From Isoetes taiwanensis (Eukaryota; Streptophyta; Lycopodiopsida; Isoetales; Isoetaceae), in assembly GCA_021234155.1 (NCBI GenBank), contig JAJEKV010000572.1:80115-144114 (forward strand): a stretch of DNA of 64,000 nt, given 5' to 3'. Of the stretch, positions 11,175 to 21,374 are shown piece after piece. The notes below the pieces were generated by a model. The model was given only the letters and a program-made list of their open reading frames with translations, was not told where the DNA came from and ran no database searches. Numbering within the stretch: the stretch's first letter is position 1; every line of letters begins with the position of its first letter. The translations under genes and the position numbers were made by a program.

Positions 11175-11502
11175 CACTCCTGGATACAGTATGCCAATGT
11201 GATTCTCGTCTGGGTCACTGCAATAGAATTCTTCTGCTGGGGAAGTTGTATCTCATTCGCCTTATATATATTCTGCCTTTAAACGGTCTCTTATTCAAAA
11301 ACATCGTTGATTCTGAATTTGAATTTGAAATAGCCATACTTATTAATTATTCTGCCCACCGCCACGTATTATTCGATAGATCGTTTAGATATCGTCGTCT
11401 TGCCATCCCAGTTGATTGGCCGGGGGTGACCTTATCTGCAGGAACCCGATATTCGGTTGCTGCCCGCCGGGATGTTATTTATTACTGCCGTTAATCGGTC
11501 AT

Positions 11503-12115
11503 TTTGGTGATCTGGGTACCAGTTGGAGAGTCGTGCTCTTGCTATACTGGCCTACGGCGGGAGTTAGACCCCTCAGTCCGTAACTTATCCAGTCTCCTTT
11601 TGACCAAATCACATTTACTATGCCCTTTCTTGTTAGTTAGGCCCCTCTGCCTGCCGGATATTACAACTGCCTTTCTTGGTGCCTTTACATTTGTATATTG
11701 TATCCTAGTCCCTTCTAGCTTGGACTGTATTCCGTGGCCTTTGTGTCTTGTTTTCTGGTGTTTTTCAAGCTTATGGTGGTCCGGAGTACCAGTTGGTGGG
11801 TCTTGCCCTCTCTATCCTGACGTACGGTGGAGGTTAGACCTCTCTGTCCCGTATCTTACCCCCGTCCGCCTTTTGCTTTCGATGTATTAAATTTTTTTTT
11901 TTTTTTAAAGGAGATTTAATCCCTCCCGCCTCCGCATCCTGGTGTGGTCTACCTGTTGACATGTCAATTATGCTAATGTGGATCATGTCTGATGTATCAT
12001 TAGAGTTTATGGTGGTCTGGGATGCCAGTTGGTGGGTCGAGCCCTCGCTATCCTGGTATACGGCGGAAGCTGAGCCTCTCTGACCCATAATTTGTTCCGT
12101 CCCCTTTTACTCAGT
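11503..12115 (-). repeat. Three 5' UTR monomers of the LINE
   Basis: Three diverged copies of a roughly 100-bp block begin near 11503, 11771 and 12009 (period about 240-270 bp). The plus-strand signature is GGTGRTCYGGGRTRCCAGTTGG, then a GGGTC..GC phrase, TATCCTG, TACGGCGG-AG-T-AG and ACCYCTCWGTCC. They lie directly upstream of ORF1. Tandem promoter monomers 5' of ORF1 are known from some mammalian L1 families, so this looks like the transcription-start region of the LINE. The function is inferred from position. Confidence 0.6.
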
Positions 12116-13204
12116 TTTGGTAACATCCGTCCTAATGAGGCTCCTTATAACGTGGTAAAGAGATTGACTATATTATGAAACCAGTTGTAAAAGATTACAA
12201 GGGAGCTGAGAAGAAGTTAGCGACGAGGAAGGGTATATGGCCCAGACCAGATTAATAACAAAGTTGGAAAGAGTGGCAAGAGTGGGTTTTAGAACAATAG
12301 GTTGAGAGTAGGAGGGCCTACATTGGCTAGAGTCTTGATATTCTGTATAAGTATCTTATACTGGATGGGGAGACTTATATACAATATCAGCATCTTGATA
12401 TAAAGGAGGCATGTGGTTATAACTACGAGTGCTTTACTAAAACTTCCTCTATTAGGAGATATATTAGCCTTTATATATGCAGGTAATATCCTTTTATATA
12501 TTTTCAAAACTTTGGCGCATAGAAAATACATATTCTGAGATATTCAGCCAGGGGCTGAATCAGATGTGATGCCTTGAGCACGAAACTGACAATCTTTGAG
12601 GTGTAAACTAGCAAAAGAATGATTACATTCTTTTGCCCATCTAGCATCTGAGGTGTATTAGCCGTTATGTTTCTTTGGATGCTTTGGATCCGTATGAGGT
12701 GGATGAGTATGGTTTGTCTTGTTTATCTTGTAACCCTCTCCCGAGTGGTTGTCTCTCTCCCCCCTCTGTTTGCTCGAGCATGGTGTGTTGCGTGGATGCC
12801 TGTTCTGGTGTCTGACGTTCCTCTCTGTCTGTGTGCGAGATGTTTGGCGGTTGGTCTCTCCTGTATCGAGTGTGCTGCGTGGATGTGTGTTTGCATCTGA
12901 CGTTCTTCCCTTGATCATGGTGTAGCCCCCTTCTGGTTGTTAGTTTGGATGTGCTCTTGCGCTTGCTGTGGTTCCCCCTGCCTTCCCTTACACCTCAGTA
13001 GCGCATGCTAGTTATTTTTGGGTTCTGGCATGACTCTACCCACCACAACGAAACTGACAATCTTGGAGCATACAAAGACAGATAGAGAATAAAATAACAT
13101 AAAATAAAAAATAAAACAAAGATAATCAAAAGATTTTTTCTTCCCCCCTCTCAAGCACAATTTCATTATAATGGGAAAATTTTTAGTAAACTGGAATTTT
13201 TTTA
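12116..13204. other. Intergenic, no gene seen
   Basis: Mixed AT-rich sequence. 12680-12960 is rich in TG/CT on the plus strand and repeats the phrase 'gcgtggatg' followed by 'tctgacgttc' twice (near 12790-12815 and 12871-12905). Open frames across it mirror each other on the two strands and look compositional. Confidence 0.45.
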
Positions 13205-13470
13205 TTTTGGGGGTTGTATAGACCTTATGCAGGGGTTGAGTACCCTGTATCATAGACCTTATGCAGGGGTTGTATACACCACCATGAAATATTTAGAAAA
13301 CATATTTACTCGGTATCATACACCTTCTGCATGTGTTAGGTACACAGGTATGACACCCATGTATCATACATATATTTTTAAGATACATGAATAGATTTAT
13401 AGACCTTCTGCAGGTGTATGATACACGTGAGTAGTACACATGTATCATACATATGTTTATAGCATACAAG
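13205..13470. repeat. Short minisatellite of 'gtatcata..acctt.tgcaggg' units
   Basis: The phrases TATAGACCTTATGCAGGGGTTG (and variants with TTCTGCA) and GTATCATACA recur about every 45-55 bp, at least five times, with decay toward the right end. No coding content is seen. Confidence 0.65.
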
Positions 13471-14160
13471 CCTCAACCAGTCTTACATCCTTCTTTGGCA
13501 ACTGAATAAATGCACCTACTGCTTCACCAATGTTATCTGCACCCCAGCATATGATTGGAAGTTCAATAGGCACCACAGATTTCATGATCTCTGTTGCTAA
13601 ATTCAATGGATCAACATCCTTGCCATGAAGGGTGGCTCTCTTTACCCCAAATGGCATGTATAGTTGCCCTCGTTGGCGCTCCCCAAATGGCTCCATGGGG
13701 GGTGCCCCGGGGGTATACCTGGCCCCCTCCCCCTCCTCCCCCCCCCTTCCCCAACCCCCCATTTGGGGGGTATATATACTCCCCCTAGCAACTAACCGAA
13801 ATGGGGGTATACCCCCCTCCCCCCCCCCACCACCCCCAAATGGCGCCATTTGGGGGGTATACCTACCCCCCAAAAAAAAAAATTTAAAAAAAAAATTTAA
13901 AAAAAAAATTGGCGGATGCAAATGGCGCCATGGCGCCATTTATGGCGCCATTTGCATCCTCAAGGTGCCATGTGGGGGTATACCTCCCCCCCATGGCACC
14001 CCCAAATGGCGCCATACCTACCCCCTCTGGCACCCTCCAAATGGCGCCATTTGGGTGGTATACCTGCCCCTGGCACCCCCCAAATGCCGCCATGAAGCCA
14101 TTTGAGGGCTCCAAATGGGGCCCCAAATGGCTCCATTTGGATGTATACATGTGATGAATG
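13471..14160. repeat. Fold-back palindromic repeat cluster I (AAATGGCGCCATTT family)
   Basis: The 14-bp perfect palindrome AAATGGCGCCATTT, or half of it, recurs about ten times between 13640 and 14140. It is often followed by GGGGGGTATACC or CCACCCC. At 13914-13970 GGATGCAAATGGCGCCA faces TGGCGCCATTTGCATCC with one extra copy of the core between. Because the units are self-complementary, both strands show the same peptide phrases in open frames, which are therefore not genes. A C-rich/G-rich stretch (13725-13870) and A-runs separate units. The leftmost part (13471-13635) has an unrecognised minus-strand frame ending ...FIQLPKKDVRLVEACML. Confidence 0.75.
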
Positions 14161-15160
14161 GCTCTAACAAAAAGACGATGCATATAGAAAGACTTACACG
14201 GATATGGTGGTCACCATTTTGGTGAAAAACTATCGGCGACCGGAGTATATGGATCTTGTAAGAATATTGCGCGCCAAAAAGAAGCCCAAAAACCACGTGG
14301 TAAACAAGCATTTAATGTTACTCGAAAATAAATGATCGCAAGAAGCCGCCTAGAAAGTGCCGTCGGTATGGAACCATCGAAGACCCTCAGATCCCCTATA
14401 GAAGGATCTATACAAGCGCCTAAAGAAATGATATGTCGGCAAAGAACAACAAATTTGGGATTTCAAATTTTGAATTTCAAATTTGTTGCGCGGAGGGCTT
14501 TCAAATTTGGTGGCTTCTGAGGGTTTCAAATTTAAGGGCATTTTTAAATTTACGCCTTTGTTCGAATTTTGCTATATTCTGAGTACCCGCCACCTACATT
14601 CCGCCGCTTCCCGCCCGCTGCGACTACGGGGCCCAAATTTTCGCCATGGGCCAAGCTACTAGATGGCCTATTGGACCTATATAATACGCCTCTAAGCGGC
14701 CGCTAGATGGCCTTGATTACATTGAATTTGAAATAGCCATACATCCCCCTTCGGCCGTGCCTGCGACCGCCCGTTTAGATCGCCTACCGTTGATTGCCTA
14801 GATGGCCCATTGGACCAGAAGCCAACGCCGATACAGAAGCTAGATGGCCTAAATTATTTGCCGGTTACCGCCCAACGCTAAGCGCCAAGATATCAAGAAT
14901 CATGAAGGCAAGTCTCCAAGGCAAAGGTAGGTCTTCTTTTACTTGATTTTTTAGTTTCCCTAGTCAAATAGCACCGGTTTCTTGAATATATGTTTGCTTG
15001 ATGCATATTGAGGAGGCAAATGGCATGCATCCTTAGCATGATTTGCTTTATTAAATGCATGTTGAGGAATGCAAAGGGCCATGGCTTTATTTTTATTCAC
15101 CACCATGCATTTGATCCAGATGTTATATCAAATGCATCTTCGTGGATGCCTCATCATGTT
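14161..15160. other. Non-coding spacer with inverted repeats and TAGATGGCC motifs
   Basis: ACAAATTTG (14450) and CAAATTTGT (14479) form an inverted repeat enclosing further AAATTT words. CTAGATGGCC occurs four times between 14660 and 14855. GAATTTGAAATAGCCATAC near 14726 also occurs at about 11320, upstream of the LINE ORF1, so the two places share an older repeat. No gene seen. Confidence 0.5.
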
Positions 15161-15440
15161 TGGAAATGGCACCTTGAGGATGCAAATGAAATGGCCATAA
15201 GCCATTTGCACCCGAAAAACACCAAAAATTTCAAAATTTCAAAAAAAAAAAAAAATTTATTTTTTTATTTTTTTTGAATTTTTTTTTGGTGTAAATGGCC
15301 ATGAGCCATTTGCACCCAACACCCCTTTTTTGGGGGAAATTTTTGTCGGGGTGTAAATGGCACCATGTTGCATCCTCAAGGTGCCATTTCCAAGATTGAG
15401 GATGCAAATGGCGCCATGGCGCCATTTGCATTCACTAGCA
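15161..15440. repeat. Fold-back palindromic repeat cluster II
   Basis: Same family as cluster I. TGGCACCTTGAGGATGCAAATG (15166), AAATGGCCATAAGCCATTTGC, TGTAAATGGCCATGAGCCATTTGCAC and, at 15404-15430, ATGCAAATGGCGCCATGGCG followed by CCATTTGCAT occur here. The unit can fold into a long cruciform. Long A and T runs (15240-15290) also pair with each other. A lone AATGGCGCCA remains at about 15866. Confidence 0.75.
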
Positions 15441-16055
15441 TGCAAAAAAATATGTTGAGGATGCATTCACCAAAGATGCATTTGGTCCGCTATAGCAAAT
15501 GCACGTTCGTGTATGCCGGAGATTTCTTTGGAGTCACCTTCGCCCAAACTTTGGTACCATCAAGATTTTAGTCAATGATGAGATTCAAAATGCGGCTTAC
15601 AACTTTGACGAAGAGGCATTTAGTGGGGCAGGATTTGACATTCTTATGAATGTTGGCAAAGAAAAGCATGATCCTACTAATGGCATGATTCAATTCAACA
15701 ACAAATTTTGTATTTTAGCTTCATAAACAAATTTTCTTGATGTGTAAATTTGTCAATTTCAGAAGTTAATGATGCCCTTCTTCCTGTAAAATAGGTAAAA
15801 CTTGCTAACTTAAGTTGCAGTATTTTTTTTTTGTTGTTTTTTCCCCCCCTCTCTGATATTAATGGCGCCAATAAATGGCACTTTAGATGCATTTTTTTTG
15901 CTAAATTGCGCCATAATTGCTCAAAAAATGGTCATAAAATGGATTAAAAAGGATTTTCATCCCTAATTGGAATCACGAAATTTCTCATTTTAATGAAATT
16001 GTGCTTTCTCGAGCAGCCCGTTCATCTTCCTCCCGTTTTACCATCCTTAGCCCAT
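15441..16055. other. No assignable gene
   Basis: A plus-strand frame at about 15565-15726 reads VNDEIQNAAYNFDEEAFSGA and on to a stop. It looks protein-like in composition but matches no family I know. It might be a captured exon. Confidence 0.3.
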
Positions 16056-16605
16056 TCATTTCCTTGGTTTCTTTCCTGTAGACGATTCTCCTAGCTTCTT
16101 CTTTTTCTCTACGTTTCTCGCTATGAAGGGTCTGCAAATGTAGTCTGATGGATTTTTCTCGCAGCAGAAAACACAGACCTTACCAAAATCCCCGACCAAG
16201 AGTTCGTGCTGGTACCATGTCGACTTCTGGATAGTTGCATTAATTTGCAGTCCGCTAAAGCATTGCATGATTCTATCTCTATCCTGTCTCCTGACTGTAT
16301 CATATTTATCAGACATAACTCCCATTACCTCCAAGCAGCGAAGATCAGATCCCCGCATCCTTCATTGGCTGTGCATGATGGATTCTATCACAGAAGAGGC
16401 AATGTAATCGTCCGCAATTGATACATGAAGACAATCCCCTTTCCAGACATAGACAATCTTGTTCACAAATGCACCATGGACCCAATTCCTCCAGTTCTGG
16501 ATTCCATGGCACCGTAAGGTTGCCAGGAACTCCAGATCTCGGGCGCTTCCTGGTCGCTGGCTCGTCAGCTAGTTGCGGCATCACGATCTTCTTTCCTTTA
16601 TCCAT
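16056..16605 (-). pseudogene. Unrecognised Cys/His-rich small protein, one frame change
   Basis: The first frame (16605-16345) starts MDKGKKIVMPQLAD. It has a basic ATRKRPRSG stretch and a dense cluster C-x-C-x3-C-x-C-x6-C-x2-C-x4-C-x2-C-x3-HH (CICEQDC...CLFCDRIHH). The second frame (16358-16056) overlaps it by 14 bp and continues with ...DLRCLEVMG, a CVFCCEKNPSDYICRPF cluster and a Lys-rich end. One base change near 16350 would join them into a protein of about 180 residues with two zinc-binding-like clusters and a basic tail. I do not recognise the family. A transposon accessory or nucleic-acid-binding protein is possible. Further short minus-strand frames lie upstream to about 17025. Confidence 0.4.
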
Positions 16606-19600
16606 GCAGTTCCGGTGGTTTGTAGGCGAGTCGGATGCTTTATCTGAGGCAGAGCTATGGCCGGATCAACTAGAATTCTTAAGGCAGAGCTCCACTTCTT
16701 CTCCCTCCCTTATTGTAGTGTGTTAGCTTTTTAGGGTTACGATTCTTCGTTCCCGCTCCTTTATTACGTCCATCCTTATTAATTACTAGTCTTGTCTTAT
16801 CTTGTCCTATTCTTTTTTTGATTTTTCGTATGTGTAGGCAAGAAGCGTCGTACGGCGCCCTATATACCTTACTGACATTCGTACTCTGACCTCCCATTCC
16901 CGTAGCTGATCATCATTAACGACTCCCTCCGTCCGTTGGTTATGTGACACGTCAGTAAGGTCCCATGCATCGTTATATATATTCACTATTGTAATCGTTA
17001 TTATATTATTTTTATTCTCTACCATTCTCGTACTTGCAGCAGCACGTTTAAAATTTAGATTTAGCGATTAAGAATAGTTATCCGTATTTCCTATTGTTAG
17101 TTGTTGAATGGCTACTATTTTCAAAAACCACCCCCGTAGTTTGAATGGCATGAAATGCTTTTCTCCATCTGGGGGATCGATACCACTTTTTCTGTCATTT
17201 TTCCTGTGTTGTTGTGTGATCGTACCTCTTCTATGTCCCATCGCAACCGAGTTTATACCGATTAGTCTATGCCTGGCCTATTTAATCTATGCAATGTAAT
17301 CTATGCAATGTGATTTATTATTCATTATTTTCATAGCCATAGTGAACTCGTGATCATAGCCTTAGATAACTCAAAGAAAAAACATCCGATTACCAGAAAC
17401 AATCTAAAAAAAATAGCAAGTACTTTTGATATTCCTGATCGTGTTTCCATATTGTCGCAATATTTCACCCTATTCAACCCTATCCAATATGCTATTCTAA
17501 TGTTCTGAGTCCGGCACTTACCTGGATATCGCAGCCCGCAACCTGCAACCCGCAACGCGCAAGATTATAGTCTTCTCCACTTTTAAAAAGAAAAAGGCAA
17601 GACCTTTTCTTATTACCTTATAAGGGCGGCAGCAGAATCGAAATGGGCAAAAGCAGACAGCTGCAACGGACTCCTAGGCTACACTTTTGGCGACGTCAGC
17701 ATCTGCTACAGTGATATTAAGACCAGCTACAGTACCTTCTGGACCAGATTCGACATCAGCGAACCATTTCCGGCCTCTTCCTAATCCAATCCTCGTTTTA
17801 GTAATCTAAGCCATTCTGTTTGAATTGCGGGTTAAGCCAAATCCCGCAGCTCTTAAGAACCCTTTCAATTATTTCTTGGATATTCTTTGAGATTTCGTGG
17901 TGGGTGTGGCTATATGCCTCCCCCCCCCCATGCCATTCTTTTGTATTTTCCTCCTTTGTACAACTCTTTGTGGCTATGCTATTGCAAAATGTTCTGAGCT
18001 TCATGCAGTGCCTATAAAGAAATGATATTTTTGTTTAATTAACATGATGCATTCCTATTTAGTTAGTTTTGCAGACTAAATGTTAATGATTTATGATTGT
18101 TGTTAAAGAGATCTGTTAAAATTACCACTATGTCATAATGCTATTTTTTGGATAGTTCTAAATGGTGGACAAGCATTCTCGTCAGAAAGCTCTGTTGTAT
18201 TGTTAGTTAACTCATGCATGTAGGAACCTATTAGTGAACAATAGACAAAGAGCATATGGAATTGCAAACAGTTCTTTCATGAATAGGGCACAAATGCATG
18301 CCCTATTCATCGAGTTTCCATCATTGACTTGAGAAACTTGATGCAATGGTTTGGAAAAAAGGACTAACACCAAAATCTCTAGGCACTGTTAGAGTGGTGT
18401 GTGCGTCATATATCCTAAGGGATGCTAATAGGTAAAATTTCTTCTCCTCCTCCTCCTCTATTAGGTGCATTAGATGGCTTTTCTGGTGTGCCTGTTACTG
18501 GGAATATGGCATATATATAGGAATCTTGGGGTTGAGAGTGTATCCTAAGTCCTGGTCAAATCGAGGGAACATTTGAAAGTGAACAAAAGTTATGGGTTAA
18601 TAAACAGACATGTGCCATCTCTGCCCTCCACCTAGTGGCAAACCCCATCTTCATGCTTTGGCTCGAGATATAATATCAGCATTAACACCAATCTCAACCA
18701 TATCCCTGATGATTCCTACCTTGCATATGGCTCTGACCTAGTCATGGTCTATTCCACTATTAGCACCAGCATAACTAACCCAGCCTTATGTGCCCAAGCT
18801 AATCAAATTTCCTTCACCAATGTCAGCATTTGATTGGGGGCTTATATCTTGTTGGCAAGATTCCATTTTTTCATTGGAGATGTAACAATATTTAAGCTAG
18901 TTGGCATTGATCTAACCAGAAGTAAATAACCTTCAACGCTTATTGTTTTCCCTCCTTGAAGGTCACCCAAGCGTATACGTTATCCTCTAGACTATAGCCA
19001 ACTTCTAGAGCATCATTCTCAACTCTTCTGTCTTGAAAAGCTATCATCTTCTTAGCAATTACAAATGTGGTCTTAAAAGAAAAGATAAAGATGTCACTTT
19101 ATATGGCTCTTCAAAAATTGCGATCTTCCCATGGTGGTGTCAAATGTTCTTTCATCCTACATTTTTACCTCTTATGTTGGATGGTTTGCCTTGGATATGT
19201 CACATATATATTACACGCTTACAATGGGGCAATGACCACCAAATATTAATTTCTACTACAATCACCTCTACCGTGATTATTAATCTCCAATACATGCACC
19301 ATTATGTTTATTATGTGAATTCATGAAACGGTTATGAGTTCACATTACATCACATATTAACCGCGCTAGGACATCAACATCACGACGAGGGCTACAGAAA
19401 AAAAGGGGACCAAAATGTGAGCTTATAGATGTACTTACGTGGGTACATTCGATCGTCCAAGACCTCTTTGGTTATTGCAAAATTAGTTGGTATCCCTACA
19501 ACAGTAATGCCAATAACAAGGGTAATCCCTATACTCATACAATGAGAGACCACTTGAATGAAAACACACAAACAAATCCTTGCAACAAATTCATATGCTT

Positions 19601-19899
19601 AAGATTACAACTCTTGCTTCCTACGCTTCAATCCTTGTAATATCAACGACAACGAGGCTTTCAAATTTCAACTCCTTAACTTTGCAAACATGTTTGAGCC
19701 CATCGTCAAAGGCAACCTAAGCCAATTGTTTGGTGCATTATGGCAAGCATAATATTGCAGATGATATCTGCATTACCTTGTACATGTATTTGAATCGTGT
19801 AACATTCTCCTGTTCCTACTAGTAAACAAATAGAAACTCCATTACCGTTACATAGCAAAATTAAAAATCCACACAAACCACACCCACCATCTTTCCTAT
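16606..19899. other. Long stretch without assignable gene
   Basis: AT-rich. Small minus-strand frames at 16897-16679 and 17025-16807 overlap each other but show no family motif. A plus-strand frame near 17640-17790 reads KWAKADSCNGLLGYTFGDVS and on to a stop, also unrecognised. A C-run lies at about 17923-17931. From 18400 to 19900 I see no coding signal that holds over an exon-sized distance. Confidence 0.4.
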
Positions 19900-21374
19900 T
19901 CAATCCCTTCCTCTACAACTACGTGAGGATTGCACTTGCAACAATTGTGCCAGACATTTGCCAACAACATGGATGTCATCTTCTACATACACCCGAGACG
20001 TGCTCAAGCTCCCAACATTGTATACCCAAATGCTCTCAACAATAGACATATCCATAATTGTCGAGAGATGAATGAACATCATAATCATAGGCAGGCATTG
20101 GGAGAGATGCCTATTAAACAATCCCTTAGTCTCTTGGATGGAACTCAACCAATCTGATCTAGATCAAGCGACAAAAGCAAAGATAGAAATCCTGCTCTCC
20201 CATCTCATCCACCACAATCCGATTGTCAGCAAGTACAAACATTGTACGAGCAACCGAACCCAACAATAGGCCTCTGCATCATCTCCGCTGCAGCCATCTC
20301 TGACATCCTGGCCAGATCACGTGAAGACAGTGTGTTTGCCACAAACCAAAAAGTCAACTATACGCACAGTATCCATCTGCGATACAGCCAAGATGCATCT
20401 ACTTCCTACTAACAAGAGGATGTATACCCACGGGGGGTTCACCTTTATCACATGAGCATATGCCACCTGCGTGCTTAAGATGAGAAGAAACACCCCTATA
20501 TACGTACGCAAAAGTGTAGGAAAAAACCCCTTCCGTGGAAAAAACACACTAGAATGTCAGTAAGAGGGGGATTTAAACCCCTAGTATACGTACGAAAACG
20601 TCGAGAAAAAACCCCCTTCCATGCACTCACTAGGTTTATACGGGTCTTCTGTGTGAATCCCCCATGTGTATACCACATTCCACCCCTCATCTCGAGACAA
20701 GAAACCCACCAATAACGTCGACAATAGAAAGGACCGTCATCAGCCACAACACCATGTTCCTATTCCCCGAAGGGCTCGGAATACATCGACGCCCCACCGA
20801 CTTCACCATCTACATAAAGTCATGAATCTCCTGCCTCTTCTCCTCCTTAACACTATGCAAGCCATATCTGCTAATGATGTAACAGATACGTCAATCACTC
20901 ATCATCTCAAAGTCCATAACCACAAGGGTGCTCCATAAGAATATCCAGCACTACAAAGCAACACACCCCAACCCCACAAAACAAGATTGTATGTGCCACA
21001 TCATCAAGGACAAAACCCCCAAGCACATCCCAAATACCCCTGAATACCACAGAAAACACCTCAAAGATCTGCTTGCAATGGTCAACAAGTGGGGCGTCCC
21101 AACGTTCCTCCTCACTTTCACCGCAGACGAAGTAAGCGAGACAAGGTGGCAAAAGATCAACCACATCGAAGACATTTTCAGGCAAATACACCAAGACCTC
21201 ACATGGAAAGATTGCCCAGTTGAATGTGCCACTCTATTCCACAAACGCCTCAAGTCATTCCTCGCAAAGCATGTACTCGGAGGAGGCAAGCTATTGGGAC
21301 AAGTTCGCCAATCATGGCAGCAGACTTCCAGCCGAACAAAACACTACTATTGTAGCAGTAACTGCACGATGTAA
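19900..21374 (+). pseudogene. Helitron transposon fragment (Helitron-like N domain)
   Basis: The clearest part is 20928-21374: LKDLLAMVNKWGVPTFLLTF followed by TADEVSETRWQKINHIEDIF and WKDCPVECATLFHKRLKSFL. This matches the helitron-like N domain (PTFFLTLTADE..W..., then WKD.PVECA.LFH.R) that precedes the Rep nuclease and helicase of Helitrons. Upstream pieces fit the same protein: LDQATKAKIEILLSHLIHHN near 20160-20220 and CTCNNCARHLP near 19932. Between them lies an inserted repeat (20470-20625). No Rep HUH motif or helicase is present and the frame stops at 21374, so the copy is truncated and broken. In full elements this protein drives rolling-circle transposition. Confidence 0.72.
20493..20622. 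repeat. Direct repeat of about 45 bp, spaced about 84 bp
   Basis: CCCCTATATACGTACGCAAA...GGAAAAAACCCCTTCCGTG and CCCCTAGTATACGTACGAAA...GAAAAAACCCCCTTCCATG are two copies of one unit, each centred on a TATACGTACG word. They interrupt the Helitron-like coding frame. Confidence 0.6.

Larger units (their letters stand above)
5658..12115 (-). mobile_element. Near full-length non-LTR retrotransposon (LINE), defective
   Basis: Read on the minus strand, the order is: three 5' UTR monomers (12115-11503); ORF1 with coiled coil and RRM-like region (11174-10088); ORF2 with apurinic-type endonuclease (10110-9283), reverse transcriptase (8255-6650) and C-terminal CCHC knuckle (about 6050-5990), stopping at 5809; and a short 3' UTR ending in an ATTCT-type repeat (5658-5683). 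This is a standard two-ORF LINE architecture with a microsatellite rather than poly(A) tail. A foreign segment (about 8250-9285) splits ORF2. Several frame breaks and stops make it non-autonomous. The RT blocks (VDFRKAFDTV, CPLSPTLF, YVDDL) are intact as motifs. Clade assignment needs a tree. Confidence 0.85.

Noticed and set aside
13205-13470. Regularly spaced repeats as a CRISPR array
   Set aside because: Units drift, spacers are not unique, no cas genes are present and the context is eukaryotic.
13457-15466. Several overlapping ORFs with repeated NGAIWG/MAPFG phrases on both strands
   Set aside because: The phrases are the translation of a self-complementary repeat and appear equally on both strands.
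16345-17025. Overlapping small ORFs as a plant-virus movement gene block
   Set aside because: None shows the motifs of such proteins; the overlap alone is not evidence.
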